From Actinomadura soli (GTDB lineage: Bacteria > Actinomycetota > Actinomycetes > Streptosporangiales > Streptosporangiaceae), in assembly GCF_005889715.1 (NCBI RefSeq), contig NZ_VCKW01000012.1, forward strand, positions 1-59,465: a DNA stretch of 59,465 nucleotides, in the 5' to 3' direction. This document shows positions 8,615 through 16,146 of this stretch, piece after piece (the first letter of the stretch is position 1; each line of letters starts with the position of its first letter). The notes beneath the pieces are model-generated. The model saw nothing but the letters and a program-made list of their open reading frames with translations, was not told the origin of the DNA and did not search any database. Both the position numbers and the translations under genes were made by a program.

Positions 8615-9758
8615 GGGGCACCGCCGCGACCTGCGTCGTGTCGAGGTAGGCCGTCAGCGTGCCGCCGTGCCGGATCGACTCGCGGGCATCGCGGGACAGG
8701 GTGGCGCGCAACGTGACGCCCTCGCCCGTGCGCAGCGTGACGCGCACGCCGTTGCCCAGGTACAGGTCGTCGAGGACGTGCAGCTCAAGGCGTGCCGGGG
8801 CCGGCCCGGACGGCGTCAGGCTCAGTGCCTCCTCGGGGATGCTGAGCCCGACACGTCCGGCGGACGGCTCCAGCGGCTGCCCGCACAGGACCTCCATGTC
8901 GCACCCGGCGAACCCTACGCGCGCCCTGTCGCCGTCGAGCCCGTCCAGGGTGGCCTCGGCGACGTTGTGCCCGCCGAAGAAGCTCGCGACGAAGGCGTTG
9001 CGCGGACGGGTGTAGAGCTCCTCGGCGGTGCCGACGGCGTCGATGCGGCCGTCGTGCATGATGACGATCCAGTCCGAGAGCGTCAGCGCCTCCTCGCGGT
9101 CGTGCGTGACGTAGACGGTCGTCGCGCCCGCCTCCTTGTGGAGCCGCCGCAGTTCCACCGCCATGCGCATGCGCAGCTCGCGGTCGAGGGCGCCGAGCGG
9201 CTCGTCCATCAGCAGGAGCTGCGGGCGGAACGCCAGCGCGCGGGCGACGGCGACCCGCTGCTGCTGCCCGCCCGACAGCTCGCGCGGGAGCCGTCCGCCC
9301 AGCTCGCCGAGGCCGACCAGCTCCAGCATCTCGGCCACCCGCCGGTCGCGGTCGGCCTTCGGAAAGCGGCGCATCTTCAGCCCGTAGGCGATGTTGTCGG
9401 CGGCCGTCATGTGCGGGAACAGCGCGTAGTTCTGGAACACCATGCCGATCTCGCGCGCCGCCGGTGGCATCCGGGTGACGTCGCGGCCGTCGATGAGCAC
9501 CTCGCCCTGGTCGGGCGCGAGGAAGCCCGCGACGACCCGCAGGATCGTGGTCTTCCCCGAGCCGCTCGGCCCGAGGACGGTGACGAAGTTGCCGTGCTCG
9601 GCGACGAGGTCGATCCCGCGCAGCGCCTCCGTACCGCCGAAGCGCTTGACCAGCCCCCGCAGTTCGAGCCCGGCCGCCGATTCGGCGGGGGCGTCCGGGG
9701 CGGGACGGGGTTCCGCCTCCGCCTCCTGCCGCGGTTCCTTCCGTGCCCTGACGTTCAT
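8604..9758 (-). CDS. ABC transporter ATPase, polyamine/opine (PotA) type
   Basis: 384 residues. Walker A GPSGSGKT (63-70), Q-loop FQNYALFPHMT, signature LSGGQQQRVAVARAL, Walker B LLLMDEPLGALD and the switch His in VTHDREEAL are intact, followed by a C-terminal TOBE-like domain. An N-terminal acidic, low-complexity extension of about 30 residues precedes the domain. ATG at 9758 has GGAGGAAGG upstream and overlaps the permease stop (ATGA). Powers the importer formed with the two permeases and the lipoprotein below. The class typically imports polyamines or small organic anions/cations. Confidence 0.93.
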   Translation of the reverse strand: MNVRARKEPRQEAEAEPRPAPDAPAESAAGLELRGLVKRFGGTEALRGIDLVAEHGNFVTVLGPSGSGKTTILRVVAGFLAPDQGEVLIDGRDVTRMPPAAREIGMVFQNYALFPHMTAADNIAYGLKMRRFPKADRDRRVAEMLELVGLGELGGRLPRELSGGQQQRVAVARALAFRPQLLLMDEPLGALDRELRMRMAVELRRLHKEAGATTVYVTHDREEALTLSDWIVIMHDGRIDAVGTAEELYTRPRNAFVASFFGGHNVAEATLDGLDGDRARVGFAGCDMEVLCGQPLEPSAGRVGLSIPEEALSLTPSGPAPARLELHVLDDLYLGNGVRVTLRTGEGVTLRATLSRDARESIRHGGTLTAYLDTTQVAAVPHER

Positions 9759-10612
9759 ACCTTCCTCCGCAGCAGAAACGCGAGCGAGCCGACGACGCCG
9801 GTGCCCGCCATGAGCAGGGTCGCGATCGCGGTGATGTTCGGATCGAGTCCCGTCTTGACGTTGTCGAAGATGGCCTTCGGGAGCGTCACCGTCCCGGGGC
9901 CGCCGAGGAAGTTGATGAGCACCGCCTCGTCGAAGCTGGTGATGAACGCGAAGATGTAGGACGCGCCGATCGCCGGCAGCAGCTGCCGCAGGGTGATCCC
10001 GACCATCGCGCGCGGCCGGGACGCGCCGAGCGTCATCGCGACCAGCTCGGTCTCCGCCGGGAGCCGGGCCATCGCCGAGCCGAGGATCAGCAGGACGAAC
10101 GGCAGCCCGTGCACCGCGTACGTCAGCACCAGCGCCGCCATGTTGCTGGTCAGCCTGAACTGGACGAACAGGGTGTAGAGCGCCACGGCGTAGGCGACGC
10201 CCGGGATCACGAGCGGGCTCAGGCCGATGGCCTGGAGCAGCCCCTTCAGCGGAAGCCGCGACCGGTGCAGCGCGAACACCGCAGGGACGCCGATCAGCAG
10301 CGAGATCGCCGCCGACACGGTGGCCAGCTTGAACGACAGCACCATCGCGTCGATCCAGGTGTCCGAGCCGAAGAACGACCGGTACTGGCGCAGCCCCCAC
10401 TCCTCCGGCGGGAACTGCAGCACCTCGGCGTTGGAGAACGACAGCACGACGACGCACAGGATCGGCACGCCGAGGAACAGCACCGCGAGCGCGCGGACCA
10501 GCAGGTCGGCGGCCTTGGCGCCGCGGGTGAGGGCCCGGCGCCCGGCCGTGTCGCGGACGGCCCGCGGCGCGGTCTCCGGCGGGGCGTGCGAGGTCAGGGT
10601 CTCGGTCGTCAT
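9755..10612 (-). CDS. ABC transporter permease, PotC type
   Basis: 285 residues with about six hydrophobic helices and the binding-protein-dependent permease EAA loop (MTLGASRPRAMVGITLRQLLP). An N-terminal cytoplasmic tail of about 35 residues precedes the first helix (LLVRALAVLFLGVPILCVVV). GPGTVTLPKAIFDNVKTGLD near the C-terminus matches PotC-like permeases. ATG at 10612 with GGAGGG upstream; ATGA overlaps at both ends show strict coupling with the other permease and the ATPase. Confidence 0.92.
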   Translation of the reverse strand: MTTETLTSHAPPETAPRAVRDTAGRRALTRGAKAADLLVRALAVLFLGVPILCVVVLSFSNAEVLQFPPEEWGLRQYRSFFGSDTWIDAMVLSFKLATVSAAISLLIGVPAVFALHRSRLPLKGLLQAIGLSPLVIPGVAYAVALYTLFVQFRLTSNMAALVLTYAVHGLPFVLLILGSAMARLPAETELVAMTLGASRPRAMVGITLRQLLPAIGASYIFAFITSFDEAVLINFLGGPGTVTLPKAIFDNVKTGLDPNITAIATLLMAGTGVVGSLAFLLRRKV

Positions 10613-11487
10613 CCCAGCGCCCTCCGCAGCCGCTCCCGGCCCACCAGGCGGAGCCCGCCGAGGATGACCAGGCCGGCGACGACCAGCAGCAGCACCGAGG
10701 CGACCGCGGCCTGCGCCGGTTCGAACAGGTTGAAGATGTCGTCGGCGATGAGGCTCGCCGTGAACGGCGCCGTGGCGCCGCCGAGCAGGACCGGCGTCAG
10801 GTAGTACCCGACGCAGATCACGTAGACGATCACCGTCGAGGCGAGCAGGCCGGGCAGCGCCAGCGGCGCCACCACGTCCCGCAGCGCCCGCACCCGCGAG
10901 GCGCCCATGCTCTCCGCGGCCTGGATGAGGTTCAGGTCGATGGTGACGTAGACCGCGTACAGCGGCAGCACCGCGTAGGGCAGCATTTGGTAGGTCATCC
11001 CGGCCACGACCGCGAACTGGGTGCGCAGCAGCTGCATCGGCTCGTCGATGACGCCGAGCGATGTCAGGGTCCGGTTGACGACCCCGAAGCGCTCCAGCAG
11101 GACGGTGAAGACGTAGATCTTCATCACCGCCCCCATCCACAGCGGCATGAACACGGCGAGCGCGATCACCATGCGGGTCAGCCGGCTCTTGGTCGTGCGC
11201 AGCGACCAGGCCAGCACGGCCCCGGCCGCCACGACGATCACCGTGACGATCAGCGAGGTGAGGCAGGTCGTCCAGAGCGTCCGGCGCGCGGCCGGGCTCT
11301 GGAAGAAGTCGCCGACGTTCCCGAACCCGTTGGGCTCGCCGAACGCCGTCCGCAGCAGTTCGACGAACGGGTAGACGATGAACACGCCGGCGGCGACGAG
11401 GAAGGGCGCGATCAGCCCCAGCCCGGTCAGGCCGGAGAACGTCGACTGCCATCCCCTTCTGCGTGTTCGGCGCGTCATCCGAAGCAT
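10609..11487 (-). CDS. ABC transporter permease, PotB type
   Basis: 292 residues with a basic N-terminus (RMTRRTRRRGW) and about six transmembrane helices. The EAA loop reads AAESMGASRVRALRDVVAPLALPG. Forms the inner-membrane channel with the following permease. The ATG at 11487 follows GGAGATGAG. An 83-base gap carrying a 15-bp hairpin separates it from the binding-protein gene upstream, the only sizeable gap in this operon. Confidence 0.92.
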   Translation of the reverse strand: MLRMTRRTRRRGWQSTFSGLTGLGLIAPFLVAAGVFIVYPFVELLRTAFGEPNGFGNVGDFFQSPAARRTLWTTCLTSLIVTVIVVAAGAVLAWSLRTTKSRLTRMVIALAVFMPLWMGAVMKIYVFTVLLERFGVVNRTLTSLGVIDEPMQLLRTQFAVVAGMTYQMLPYAVLPLYAVYVTIDLNLIQAAESMGASRVRALRDVVAPLALPGLLASTVIVYVICVGYYLTPVLLGGATAPFTASLIADDIFNLFEPAQAAVASVLLLVVAGLVILGGLRLVGRERLRRALG

Positions 11488-11528
11488 GTGCTCATCTCCT
11501 GGTCATCTCCCATCCGTGCTCGCCGGGA

Positions 11529-11565
11529 GCGTGCCGGCGGCCTGGCTGCAAGGCCGCCGGCACGC
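11529..11565 (-). terminator. 15-bp perfect hairpin between binding-protein and permease genes
   Basis: Arms 11529-11543 and 11551-11565 are perfectly complementary around a 7-base loop, only six bases past the stop of the substrate-binding gene. There is no T run. Such stems after a binding-protein gene usually stabilise its mRNA or partly terminate transcription, so that the binding protein is made in excess over the permeases. Confidence 0.7.
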
Positions 11566-11570
11566 CGCTC

Positions 11571-12692
11571 TCAGCCGACGAGGATCTCGCGCAGCGCTTT
11601 CCCGAGTTCCTGCTGCTGCTTGGCCCCCGCCTTGCCGTCGACGAGGGTGACGCCGGTCTTGTTGATGGGCAGGTTCTCGATCGCCTCAGGCGACAGGTAC
11701 TTCTGCATGTCGCGCCCGCCGGTGCCGCTGTAGATCTTCTCCGTGAACTTGGCCTGGGCCTCGCGGTGCTCGGCGTACCACTTGATGAACTTGAACGCGG
11801 CCTCCTTGTTCTTCGCGCCCTTGGTCACGCACCAGCCCTCGTCGAAGAGCAGGCCGCCGTCCCAGTGGAGCTTCAGCTGGGGGACCTGCTTCATCGCCGA
11901 GACCAGGACGGTGTTGGGCGCCTGCATGATCGCGACCTCGCCGTCCACGACGGCCTGCTGCATCTGCGCCGGGCTCGTCGACCAGACCTGGACGTTCGGC
12001 TTGATCCGCTTGAGCGCGGTCATGGCGCGGTTCACGTCGACGGGGAAGTACTGCTGCGGCTGGACGCCGTCGCCCGCCAGCGCGAACAGGCTGGTGAAGA
12101 TGGGGTTGTTCGCCGTGATGCCCCGCGTGCCCGGGAAGTTCTTCACGTCCCAGAACTCGCGCGGGTTCGTCGGGCACTTCTTGACCAGCTTGGTGTTGCA
12201 GCCGATCAGGTTCACCGTGCCGCCGTGGTCGAGGTAGTACGGCTCCGACGGGCCGGGACGGATCGCGCCGTCGGCCACCAGCGGCGTGATCTCCTTGATC
12301 AGCGACTCGGGGAACCTCTCCAGGTTGCCGTCCAGGACGAGCTTCGAGGTGTCGCCGCCGGGCGCCTCCAGGAGGTCCCATTCGATGTTGTTGCCGGCGC
12401 GCTGCGCGGCGACCTTGGCCGCGAACCCGCCGCCGGGCGTGGCGATGGTGACCTTGATCCCGGTGTCCTTCTGGAACTGGTCGTAGAAGAACTCCTTGTT
12501 CGCGGCCGTGAACGACCCGCCCCAGCCGGCGATGACCAGGGTGTCCGAGCCACCGCCCGAGTCGGAGTCCGAACCGCAGGCGGCCGTGACGGTCGCGACG
12601 GCCACGGCGACGGACAGCGCCGCCGCTATCCGGCCCCGCCGGCCCCGCCGGTCCCGCTTGACGCCGCTGGCGTGCGTTCTCTGGGAAGACAT
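11571..12692 (-). CDS. ABC transporter substrate-binding lipoprotein, PotD/PotF type
   Basis: 373 residues. A basic N-terminus, hydrophobic segment (IAAALSVAVAVATV) and lipobox TAAC (Cys39) mark a lipoprotein. The mature part starts with a Ser/Gly/Asp-rich linker, then LVIAGWGGSFTAANKEFFYD and AATPGG-type lobes of the SBP_bac_8/PotD fold. LIKEITPLV, YYLDHGGTVNLIGCN and the GWCVTKGAKNKEAAFKFIKW region are typical. ATG at 12692 with AGAAGGAG inside the end of the amidase gene (stop one base before the ATG). Delivers the operon's substrate, probably a small charged organic molecule, to the permeases. Confidence 0.92.
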   Translation of the reverse strand: MSSQRTHASGVKRDRRGRRGRIAAALSVAVAVATVTAACGSDSDSGGGSDTLVIAGWGGSFTAANKEFFYDQFQKDTGIKVTIATPGGGFAAKVAAQRAGNNIEWDLLEAPGGDTSKLVLDGNLERFPESLIKEITPLVADGAIRPGPSEPYYLDHGGTVNLIGCNTKLVKKCPTNPREFWDVKNFPGTRGITANNPIFTSLFALAGDGVQPQQYFPVDVNRAMTALKRIKPNVQVWSTSPAQMQQAVVDGEVAIMQAPNTVLVSAMKQVPQLKLHWDGGLLFDEGWCVTKGAKNKEAAFKFIKWYAEHREAQAKFTEKIYSGTGGRDMQKYLSPEAIENLPINKTGVTLVDGKAGAKQQQELGKALREILVG

Positions 12693-12693
12693 G

Positions 12694-14205
12694 TCATCCT
12701 GCTCCTTCTTCTGGGGTGGGCGTAGACCCTGCGAACCCCCGGTGCGCACCCCTCTGGTGAGCGGCTCTCGGGTGCGCTGCGTCGGCGGACGCGTCATCGG
12801 CGGACGCGGTGGGTGGCACGCGCAGGTGCCAGTCGGTGCGGCGCTGGTAGGCGTCGGCGACGCGCAGCACCGTGCTCTCGGCGAACGGGCGTCCGACCAC
12901 CTGGAACGACAGCGGGAGCCCCGCCTCGGTGAACCCGCAGGGGACGGCGGCCGACGGGAGCCCGGAGGCGTTCCACGGGCCGTGGAAGCCGGGCCGGAAC
13001 AGCGCCGCCGCCAGGTCCGCCGTCGCGATCGGCGCGGCGGCCGTGAACGACACCGGCGTGAGGAGCACGTCGACCTTCGCGAAGACGTCCGCCAGCCCGC
13101 GCCGGAACAGCGCCCGGACCCGCTGCGCCTGGACGTAGTCGGCGCCGGTGAAGAACGCCGCCCGCGCCAGCAGCTCGCGGGTCGTCCTCCCGTACTCGTC
13201 CCACCGGCCGGTCAGGTTCGTCCGGTGGTAGGCGAACGCCTCGGAGAGGAACGTGATGTTGTTGGCGTCGTTCGCCTCCTGCGCGTGCGGCACGACGACG
13301 TAGGTGAGCGTCGCGCCCGCGTCCGCCAGCTCGTCGGCGGCGCGCAGCACGGCGGTGCGGACCTCGCCGTCCAGCAGCGGCGAGTCCAGGAAGTACCGGG
13401 TCGGGACGCCGACGCGCAGCCCCTCGGCCCCGCCGTCGCGGGCGCCCTCGGCGTAGCGGTCGGGCGGGACCGGCGAGGAGTACGGGTCGCCGGGGTCGTG
13501 GCCGGCGATCGCGTCGAGGATCAGCGCGCAGTCGTAGGCGCTGCGGGCCATCGGGCCGACGGTGTCGAGGGTGAACGCGCACGGGACGACGCCGTTCTTC
13601 GGCACCCGTCCGAAGGAGACCTTCAGCCCCGTGCAGCCGTTCGCCCCGGCGGGGCCGCGCACCGACCCGCCCGTGTCGGTGCCGAGCCCGCCGAGGGCGA
13701 GCCCGGCGCTGACGGCGATCGCCGTTCCGGAGCTGGAGCCCATCGGCGTGTGCTCGGGGTTCCACGGGTTGCGCGGGAACGGGAAGCGCGCCGTGCGCTC
13801 GGGCAGGCCGCAGGCGAACTCGTTCGTCGTGGACTTGCCGAGCAGGACGCTCCCCGCCGCGCGCAGCCGCGCCACGGCCGGCGCGTCGGCGCCGCCGCCC
13901 CAGCCGGGGTCGAGGACCTCGCTGTTGGCCCGCGTCGGCGCGTCCCGGGTGGCGATGAGGTCCTTGACCACCAGCGGGACGCCCTGGAGCGGCGACCTGT
14001 CGCAGCCGCGCGCGAAGTCGGCGTCGGCGCCCGCCGCGGCGGCGAGCGCCTCGTCCTCGGTGACGGTGACGTAGGCGCCCAGCGCGGGGTCGAGCCGGGC
14101 GATGCGGTCGAGCATCGTGCGGGTCAGGGCCGTCGAGGTCGTGGCGCCGGTGCGCAGGGACGCGGCGGCGTCCTCGATGGTCAGCGGCAGGGCCGGTGTC
14201 GTCAT
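12694..14205 (-). CDS. Amidase signature family hydrolase (GatA/AtzE-like)
   Basis: 503 residues. The Ser-cisSer-Lys triad is complete: Lys81 in LVVKDL, cis-Ser157 in MGSSSG and nucleophile Ser181 in GTDTGGSVRGP, with the correct 24-residue Ser-Ser spacing. It hydrolyses C-N amide bonds. Its ATG overlaps the stop of the 73-residue GatC-like gene upstream (ATGA), and its stop abuts the binding-protein ATG. The GatA-type enzyme with a small partner recalls AtzE-AtzG and GatA-GatC. The C-terminal 40 residues (His/Ala/Asp-rich) are not part of the fold. In the operon it is the likely first or last hydrolytic step on an N-containing substrate. Confidence 0.92.
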   Translation of the reverse strand: MTTPALPLTIEDAAASLRTGATTSTALTRTMLDRIARLDPALGAYVTVTEDEALAAAAGADADFARGCDRSPLQGVPLVVKDLIATRDAPTRANSEVLDPGWGGGADAPAVARLRAAGSVLLGKSTTNEFACGLPERTARFPFPRNPWNPEHTPMGSSSGTAIAVSAGLALGGLGTDTGGSVRGPAGANGCTGLKVSFGRVPKNGVVPCAFTLDTVGPMARSAYDCALILDAIAGHDPGDPYSSPVPPDRYAEGARDGGAEGLRVGVPTRYFLDSPLLDGEVRTAVLRAADELADAGATLTYVVVPHAQEANDANNITFLSEAFAYHRTNLTGRWDEYGRTTRELLARAAFFTGADYVQAQRVRALFRRGLADVFAKVDVLLTPVSFTAAAPIATADLAAALFRPGFHGPWNASGLPSAAVPCGFTEAGLPLSFQVVGRPFAESTVLRVADAYQRRTDWHLRVPPTASADDASADAAHPRAAHQRGAHRGFAGSTPTPEEGAG

Positions 14206-14423
14206 GGGCGTGCGCTCTCGCCTGGTAGCGCGGCGGTCCGCGTCATGGCGACGGGGTCGATCGGCGGGTCGTCGCGCAGCTCCAGGGCCGACAACGCGTC
14301 GGCCTTCGCGCGCAGCGCGCGGTAGCCGGTGGCGAGCCGGACGATCTCGTCCTCGGAGAGCGAGAGCCCGGCCGCGCGCAGCGCGGACTCCGCCTCGTCC
14401 ACGGCGGTGTTCGTGTCGTCCAC
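14202..14423 (-). CDS. Small GatC/AtzG-like amidase partner protein
   Basis: 73 residues, GTG start at 14423 behind AAGGGA; first gene of the operon. The sequence has two amphipathic helices, LSLSEDEIVRLATGYRALRA and a following ALSALEL, then a DDPPIDPVAM tail. This is the layout of GatC and AtzG, where the helices and extended Pro-rich tail wrap around the amidase subunit. Its stop overlaps the amidase ATG (ATGA), as expected for a stoichiometric partner. The family call is from pattern and context, not from a database match. Confidence 0.7.
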   Translation of the reverse strand: MDDTNTAVDEAESALRAAGLSLSEDEIVRLATGYRALRAKADALSALELRDDPPIDPVAMTRTAALPGESARP

Positions 14424-14468
14424 CGGATGGCCGTCCCTTCGGTACCGTCTGACCTGGAGGGGAAGCTT
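14424..14468. promoter_or_regulatory. 45-base divergent promoter gap with CGGTACCG palindrome
   Basis: Only 45 bases separate the GTG of the minus-strand operon from the GTG of the plus-strand hydratase. It carries an 8-bp palindrome (14440-14447) and, at its right end, the GGAGGGGA ribosome binding site (14456-14463). Any promoters must overlap each other or lie inside the neighbouring coding sequences. Confidence 0.4.
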
Positions 14469-15194
14469 GTGAGTGCCGAATCGCTGCGCGCCGACGTGAC
14501 CGGCCGGGTCGGGGTGGTCGAGATCCGCCGGCCGCGCAGACGCAACGCCATCGACGCGGCGACCGCCCTGCTGCTGGCCGAGGCGGTCGCGCGCTTCGAC
14601 GCCGACCCCGGCGTGACCGCGATCGTGCTGTGCGGCCAGGGCGGCGATCTCTCCTCGGGAGCGGACGTGAGCGAGCCCGCGCCCGACCCGGCGAGCGTCC
14701 CGTGGCGGCAGACCCCTCATGCGCGGATGCTCCGTGTCGTGCGCACCACGGCGCTGCCGGTCGTCGCCGCGGTCGAGGGCTGGGCGCTCGGCCTGGGGGC
14801 GGGGCTCGCCGGCGCGAGCACGTACGCGGTGGCGGGCGCCTCGGCGCGCTTCGGGTTCCCGGAGGCGCAGTTCGGATACTTCCCGATGGGCGCGGCGCCC
14901 AATGTGGTCCGCCGGGTCCGTCCGGACGTCGTGCTGCGCTGGGCGCTGACCGCCCGGCGGTTCGACGCCGCCGAGGCGGCCGCGCACGCGCTGGTCACCG
15001 ATGTGGTGCCCGCCGGGCAGGCGCTTGCGGCCGCGCGCGACCTCGCCACCGAGCTCGGCTCGGCGCCCCGGCACGTGGTGACCGCGGGGATGGCGTGGCT
15101 GCGGCAGTGGGCCGACCACGCCGTCCGGCCGCTGGACGACTGGTCGGAAGAGCACATGACGTTCGGCCAGCCGCCGGTGCGGCCGGAGGATTGA
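14469..15194 (+). CDS. Enoyl-CoA hydratase/isomerase family protein
   Basis: 241 residues, crotonase fold. GTG start at 14469 chosen for its GGAGGGGA at six-base spacing; the frame stays open 14 codons upstream. IRRPRRRNAIDA, the oxyanion segments LSSGADVSEP and EGWALGLGAGLAGAS, and FGFPEAQFGYFPMGAAP are recognisable. The usual GG.GG oxyanion loop is GLGAGLAG here. It is transcribed away from the ABC/amidase operon and converges on the dioxygenase gene 16 bases downstream. Substrate unknown. Confidence 0.88.
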   Translation: MSAESLRADVTGRVGVVEIRRPRRRNAIDAATALLLAEAVARFDADPGVTAIVLCGQGGDLSSGADVSEPAPDPASVPWRQTPHARMLRVVRTTALPVVAAVEGWALGLGAGLAGASTYAVAGASARFGFPEAQFGYFPMGAAPNVVRRVRPDVVLRWALTARRFDAAEAAAHALVTDVVPAGQALAAARDLATELGSAPRHVVTAGMAWLRQWADHAVRPLDDWSEEHMTFGQPPVRPED

Positions 15195-15210
15195 GGTGCC
15201 GCCGGGGTCC

Positions 15211-16146
15211 TCATGACAGCCCCGCCCGCCATCGCCGAAGCGCCGGGACCAGCGGGCGCCCCTCCGCGCCCCGGTTGATCCACAGCCGCCGCAGGCGGCG
15301 CTGGTGGCCGGGGTCGGACGGGTCGTCGACGAACCCGGTCCGCGAGTGGATCACCGTGTGGTTGCCGACGAACTCCATGTCGCCCACCCGCAGGTTCACA
15401 TGGACGGCGGTCCCCGGACGCCGCAGCAGCGAGTCCAGGTACATCAGGCAGGTCATCTCCTCGGCGCCGAGCCGCGGGACGTCCTCGAACCGCATCGCGC
15501 TGATGATCCGCTTGGTCGCCAGCGAGCAGGTCAGCACGCCGCCCGCGACGGAGAAGATCGGCCGCGGGCTCCAGCCGGGCTCGCCGTCCGGCTGCTCGCC
15601 CTCCCAGTCGGTGGCGTACTCCCGGTGGACCAGGTCGAGCCACTCCGGGTGCTCGCGGAGCAGCGCGTTGTAGACCGTCGCGGCGCTGGCCACCACCCGC
15701 GCGCCGCCGCTCAGGGCGGGCGAGAGGCAGAGGTAGCTCACGACGTCGGTGGGATCGGTGTGGAACGGCGCTCCCGCCTTGCTGGCGTAGGTACCGCCGC
15801 GCTGGGCGGGGTGGTGGGCGTCCTCAAGGACGCGCACCAGATCGCCCTTCCGGCTCTGCGGGACGATCTCGCCGATGTGCTCGGCGATCGTCCGGTGGAT
15901 CCGGGACGCCTGCTCGGGCGTGTACCGCGTCCCCAGCGGCAGGCCGCGCAGGACGGCGTATCCGATGCCGTTCTCCAGCCGATCGACCAGTTCGGCGATC
16001 AGGTCGGCGTGGACCGTGGCGTCTTCGTCGAGCGCGTTCAGTTCGGCGCCGGTGAGATGCCGGACGTACGGCTCGCCCGACTCGAAATCGGCGGCGGTCC
16101 ACACGCTCGGGCCCGTGACCGGCCGGGTCGATACCTCGGGGCTCAT
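15211..16146 (-). CDS. TauD/TfdA-like Fe(II)/2-oxoglutarate dioxygenase (second of a tandem pair)
   Basis: 311 residues. Metal-binding His129-x-Asp131 lies in PFHTDPTD, and a distal His in GNHTVIHSRTGFVDD completes the facial triad; RRLRRLWINR holds the likely 2-oxoglutarate-binding Arg. The ATG at 16146 was chosen because it forms ATGA with the upstream stop and aligns with the start of the paralogue. Family enzymes hydroxylate or desaturate small acids and amines. It shares RxVTGxSVWTAAD, EHPEWLD and the HTD region with the neighbouring gene, so the pair arose by duplication. Confidence 0.9.
   Translation of the reverse strand: MSPEVSTRPVTGPSVWTAADFESGEPYVRHLTGAELNALDEDATVHADLIAELVDRLENGIGYAVLRGLPLGTRYTPEQASRIHRTIAEHIGEIVPQSRKGDLVRVLEDAHHPAQRGGTYASKAGAPFHTDPTDVVSYLCLSPALSGGARVVASAATVYNALLREHPEWLDLVHREYATDWEGEQPDGEPGWSPRPIFSVAGGVLTCSLATKRIISAMRFEDVPRLGAEEMTCLMYLDSLLRRPGTAVHVNLRVGDMEFVGNHTVIHSRTGFVDDPSDPGHQRRLRRLWINRGAEGRPLVPALRRWRAGLS

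Noticed and set aside
5252-8716. 1154-codon plus-strand open frame opposite the urocanase, hydratase and synthetase genes
   Set aside because: Low-complexity Arg/Gly/Val composition; the minus-strand genes have clear motifs.
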